NCBI GenBank assembly: GCA_018969805.1
Contig: JAGWXQ010000070.1
Coordinates: forward strand, 1 to 7,405
Direction: 5' to 3'
DNA length: 7,405 nt
DNA from: Paenibacillaceae bacterium
GTDB taxonomy: Bacteria; Bacillota; Bacilli; Paenibacillales; YIM-B00363
Part shown: piece by piece, positions 5,901 to 7,405 of the stretch
How the letters are laid out: the number at the start of each line of letters is the position of its first letter
How positions within the stretch are numbered: position 1 is the stretch's first letter
Program-made: the position numbers and the translations under genes
The notes under the pieces: model-generated
What the model was told of the DNA's origin: nothing
Database searches by the model: none
Seen by the model: only the letters and a program-made list of their open reading frames with translations

Positions 5901-5974
5901 AGTGCTTCAAAATCGATGCACTGCTCGTCTCGATACGGACCAAACGCTTGAACGATCAATCGCACCGGCTTCAT
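2885..5974 (-). CDS. sbcC: SbcC, Rad50-like ATPase subunit of the SbcCD nuclease
   Basis: This encodes a complete 1029-residue SMC-like ATPase. Walker A is GATGSGKT (33-40), the Q-loop region is CQVVLLPQGEYASLL, a long coiled coil is split by the zinc hook CPVC (509-512), almost exactly mid-protein, the ABC signature is LSGGE (924-928), and Walker B with D-loop is LIDEGFGTLDEE (957-968, D959/E960). With SbcD it forms an ATP-dependent exo/endonuclease that opens hairpins and removes protein blocks from DNA ends; two hooks join through Zn2+. The length is typical. The ATG at 5974-5972 is chosen because MKPVRLIVQAFGPY is the family N-terminus, GAGGAG lies 8 nt upstream, and it overlaps the sbcD stop as ATGA; 14 more upstream codons are open but lie within sbcD. 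The coiled coil is unusually rich in His, Gln and Ala. An A9 run in the coding strand (3703-3711) lies in 'QKKIA'. Confidence 0.97.
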   Translation of the reverse strand: MKPVRLIVQAFGPYRDEQCIDFEALGNVFVIAGATGSGKTSLLDAMCYALYGFASGADRKTDPSSLRSQFARDDVPTRVDFVFRIADEPWRIVRQMAHKRAGMKTESGFSVAMYRGDPERLLCTRKADVDAEVLRLIGLKHSQFCQVVLLPQGEYASLLTAPTDQKEHILRTLFSDDVYVRLTEYAKNVLDQAKEHERMCADRRLMLIQHMIDEQWIDATTPQQCTDDWLDDALLRAAQHATEAVQTHTDLSELLTAEHDAMQQAARFAYALEESFVQLHAVEQEYDALHAQRAHVEAMAVRLARAERASQLIPLLQTIANATNACEALQSQHRTALEQEARANERVDAIALQCAQLPDIAAQRAQWQHTVHMMEHTLPQRDMLAAWEQEMQSQQHMHATRTQQIHVVAAHIAQQKQQYTAIMAAIQTHEHTLQQYGHAESQHMRVVAVQSALDAWCVARNAYTHAHDALTDAVRLRDQAHAAHMSAQHAYVRTQASELAMVLSDGHPCPVCGSTTHPQPAQDVATQDDRASMHATWLACEKEVSAYEARCAQWQQAIARAAEDVVQKATEASISLNTPWEHDVVVLQERATTLQRHSQLWRTAKDALNQLFEQQHVLGAHIAQLEVSYTDMQQQCHTLAAALEGKKEAYDQAVQRIPEAYRDLNAAHLDEAKQHLAHVETLQTTLINSHTDAVRARDASVMHTAHIAAQCTQMQEQLTFARMQYEHAQAAFGSLMSDDDVRASHMSYDARQELQKKIAAEDHAWRDVCARREVLRTQLHGQQRPQLRDVQRALDDVHTRLMDVRDARARDVLRCERIHAHKAAYTAATEQHRHAEAERAQTERLYFTLSGTGNNPLKLSFERYLLIAYLDRIVHAANARLRTLTNGQYALSRRQERSRGNAQSGLELNVYDAYTGQTRDVRSLSGGEKFHASLSLALAIVDCIQAHQGNVHMEMMLIDEGFGTLDEEAVQKAILALFDVHRHGRMIGVISHVAEIQRAIPTKLLVEKTKEGWSRVRLIVQEYAHRHLD
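2921..2936 (-). promoter_or_regulatory. GC-rich hairpin just upstream of the DedA-like start
   Basis: GAGCCGC (2921-2927) and GCGGCTC (2930-2936) are perfect inverted arms, 13 nt upstream of the ATG at 2907 and inside the end of sbcC. In mRNA this would form a 6-7 bp stem beside a start codon with a poor ribosome binding site (only AAG five bases away). A role in coupling translation of this gene to passage of ribosomes through sbcC is plausible but inferred. Confidence 0.4.
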
Positions 5975-7140
5975 GTCGATGTCTCCTCTGCCCGTACCGC
6001 ATCGATCCAACAACAAAACGTATCCACAACCGCGTCATTACAATCTGTCTGCCATACAGAAGCATAAAAGGTGCGAAACAAAGAACAAACGTCGGTAGGA
6101 GGCACCGGCTCTTGTGGGGATTCCAAATCATGTACATCCGATGCATATGCGACATGTTGTACGTGCAGTGCGTTTGGATATATCGTGCGAATCGTTTCCA
6201 TAGGATACAAAATATGGTGCGTATCCGTCAGCTGTACAAAAACGTAATCGTCGCTACATGCATGTGTGCGGATGTCTTCGAGCGTACCGCGCACAGTGCG
6301 CAATCTCCGTTGCGGGATAAGGGGAATGAGCTCCGTATGCACGTCGTGATCGAGCACGATGTGTGTGATGCTTTTTGTATGGTGCTCCTCTTCGATCGCA
6401 TACGCATACGGCGATCCCGCGTAGCGAACACGCGCACTGCCAACGGCATGGGCGCGATGCAAATGACCCAATGCCGTATAATCAAACAAAGAAAATCGGT
6501 CCGGACGGACACTTTGTGCCCCGCCAATCGACAACGGACGCTCCGCATCTGTCCACGCTTCCGTCTGTGACGAACCAACAAAAGCATGCGCCACAAGAAT
6601 GTGGTACGCCTGCGGATGCGCCTCGATAAACGGGGCAATGAGTGAGATGATCGCCTCCCACGCATCGTCGTGGGTCCGTATGTGCGCCACATCGTCCGCA
6701 CCATTGCGCTGCAGCAGCCAGTCGCGCACGACGAGCGGATCGGCGTAAGGGACACGGTGGACGTATACGTCATGGGGATGAGCAATATAAAATGGGTCAA
6801 ATAAATCGTCCAAACTCCCAGAAATAACGAGCTGCTGACGCGCCAAAAAGCGACTGCCAAAAGACAATCGCTCCGCATGGTCGTGGTTTCCTGCAATGAC
6901 GACCATCGGGACACCACAATCATGGACGATGCGATGCACGACATCGTCAAACAGTCCAATCGCATCTGCCGAAGGAATGGCACGGTCGTATACATCACCA
7001 CTTAACAAAAAAACGTCTGGACGGATGCGATCGACGACATCGACAATCGCGTCCAAGACGCAACGTTGTTGATCAATAAGCTTTGTGCCGTACACCACTT
7101 TGCCAAGATGCCAATCGGCAGAATGCAAGATGTTGATCAT
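5971..7140 (-). CDS. sbcD: SbcD, Mre11-like nuclease subunit of SbcCD
   Basis: This encodes a complete 389-residue metallophosphoesterase. The five phosphodiesterase motifs are present: D9-W-H11 in ILHSADWHLGK, GDVYD (48-52), GNHDH (84-88), VAHAF with H185, and GHLH (225-228), which together hold the two catalytic Mn2+ ions. The C-terminal third is the SbcD capping region. With SbcC it makes a cytosolic complex acting on double-strand breaks, hairpins and palindrome-derived structures. The start at 7140 is fixed by AAAAAGGAG 7 nt upstream, by the family N-terminus MINILHSADWHLG, and because the promoter lies at 7175-7203; a longer frame to 7227 would include that promoter. The stop TGA overlaps the sbcC ATG. 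It is the first gene of the operon and normal in length (family about 380-410). Confidence 0.97.
   Translation of the reverse strand: MINILHSADWHLGKVVYGTKLIDQQRCVLDAIVDVVDRIRPDVFLLSGDVYDRAIPSADAIGLFDDVVHRIVHDCGVPMVVIAGNHDHAERLSFGSRFLARQQLVISGSLDDLFDPFYIAHPHDVYVHRVPYADPLVVRDWLLQRNGADDVAHIRTHDDAWEAIISLIAPFIEAHPQAYHILVAHAFVGSSQTEAWTDAERPLSIGGAQSVRPDRFSLFDYTALGHLHRAHAVGSARVRYAGSPYAYAIEEEHHTKSITHIVLDHDVHTELIPLIPQRRLRTVRGTLEDIRTHACSDDYVFVQLTDTHHILYPMETIRTIYPNALHVQHVAYASDVHDLESPQEPVPPTDVCSLFRTFYASVWQTDCNDAVVDTFCCWIDAVRAEETST
5983..5988 (-). promoter_or_regulatory. Ribosome binding site of sbcC
   Basis: GAGGAG on the minus strand, 8 nt before the ATG at 5974, lies inside the last codons of sbcD. With the ATGA overlap it selects the 1029-residue start and suggests coupled translation that keeps the two subunits in step. 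Confidence 0.75.
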
Positions 7141-7147
7141 GGTGTGG

Positions 7148-7156
7148 CTCCTTTTT
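7148..7156 (-). promoter_or_regulatory. Ribosome binding site of sbcD
   Basis: AAAAAGGAG on the minus strand ends 7 nt before the sbcD ATG (7140-7138). It decides the start codon. Confidence 0.82.
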
Positions 7157-7174
7157 CTCAAAAAAACTATATTC

Positions 7175-7203
7175 ATTATACGCCACAAAAGATGCCGTGT
7201 CAA
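7175..7203 (-). promoter_or_regulatory. Consensus sigma-70/sigma-A promoter of the sbcDC operon
   Basis: On the minus strand TTGACA (7203-7198) is separated by 17 nt from TATAAT (7180-7175); both hexamers and the spacing are exact consensus. Transcription would start near 7168, giving a leader of about 28 nt that holds only the sbcD ribosome binding site. It is the only clear promoter in the window, and no terminator was seen downstream as far as position 1, so it may drive the genes down to hsdR. Confidence 0.85.
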
Positions 7204-7336
7204 AAAGACGATGCCAAAACAAGACAAAAGTACACAAAGTCACGCATTTTAATGCAACGCAACTTTTTTTACCACAGCGGCTTTCATTTCATGTGGTACT
7301 AATACTCAAGATCATTAAAAAATTGAAGTGATTGAC
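7204..7336. other. AT-rich intergenic stretch upstream of the sbcDC promoter
   Basis: No gene is supported here. It contains a small palindrome GCATT-TT-AATGC (7243-7254) and a 7-bp inverted repeat TACCACA (7270-7276)/TGTGGTA (7292-7298) with a 15-nt loop. Neither has a T-run on its 3' side, so no terminator is called. They could be operator-like, but nothing shows this. Confidence 0.4.
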
Positions 7337-7405
7337 TTATTTCCTTGCACTCCGCATGGAAATATCCCGCATATTTTTAGAATCATCGCGGCTGATCATC
7401 ACGAC
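7337..7405 (-). CDS. Possible 3' end of an upstream minus-strand gene (partial)
   Basis: Reading left from the window edge on the minus strand, one frame is open for 22 codons (ending ISMRSARK) to TAA at 7337-7339. The other two frames hit stops within a few codons. Codons such as ATC, CGC and GAT would suit a real gene end, and the gene would run in the same direction as sbcD. The piece is too short to identify, and chance openness cannot be excluded. Confidence 0.25.
   Translation of the reverse strand, partial: VVMISRDDSKNMRDISMRSARK

Noticed and set aside
7141..7227. Longer SbcD starting at 7227
   Set aside because: The extension covers the consensus promoter, lacks a ribosome binding site and adds residues before the conserved MINILHSADWH start.
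7270..7298. TACCACA/TGTGGTA inverted repeat next to a T-run as a terminator
   Set aside because: The T-run precedes the stem on the plus strand and becomes an A-run after it on the minus strand, so neither direction gives a stem followed by U residues.

Overview
The window reads almost entirely from the minus strand (right to left). It holds an intact DNA-repair/accessory operon and, at its downstream end, the scrambled remains of a type I restriction-modification (RM) locus. Strong AGGAGG-type ribosome binding sites, a textbook sigma-70/sigma-A promoter and Gram-positive-style tight gene packing suggest a Bacillota-like bacterium. That is an inference; nothing here fixes the genus.

Right to left: 7337-7405 may be the last codons of another minus-strand gene. 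A consensus promoter (TTGACA, 17-nt spacer, TATAAT) at 7175-7203 drives sbcD (5971-7140). sbcD overlaps sbcC (2885-5974) by ATGA. sbcC overlaps a DedA/TVP38-type membrane protein gene (2260-2907) by 23 nt, which in turn overlaps a DUF3050 gene (1515-2270) by 11 nt. SbcC and SbcD form the Mre11-Rad50-like nuclease that processes hairpins and blocked DNA ends. The other two are a six-to-seven-helix membrane protein and a haem-oxygenase-like protein of unknown function; their link to SbcCD is positional only.

The next start codon lies only 18 nt past the DUF3050 stop. From 1496 down to 1 the DNA is a patchwork of gene pieces, all in the same orientation and each free of internal stops: the first ~20 codons of hsdM, an N-terminal-half piece of a DUF1016 (YhcG-like PD-(D/E)XK) gene, the last ~97 codons of hsdM, the first ~77 codons of rhuM, the C-terminal ~94 codons of DUF1016, the last ~59 codons of hsdS, and the intact start of hsdR, which runs off the left edge. 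Native overlaps hsdM/rhuM (GTGA) and hsdS/hsdR (ATGA) survive, so the parent operon was probably hsdM-rhuM-hsdS-hsdR. The catalytic parts of HsdM, both target-recognition domains of HsdS and the nuclease core of DUF1016 are missing, so no functional methyltransferase or specificity subunit can be made from this stretch.

The most notable thing in the window is this mosaic with at least four joints in 1.5 kb. It could reflect repeated deletion or template switching between two related RM operons, or an assembly chimera. The sbcDC-dedA-DUF3050 part looks ordinary and intact.
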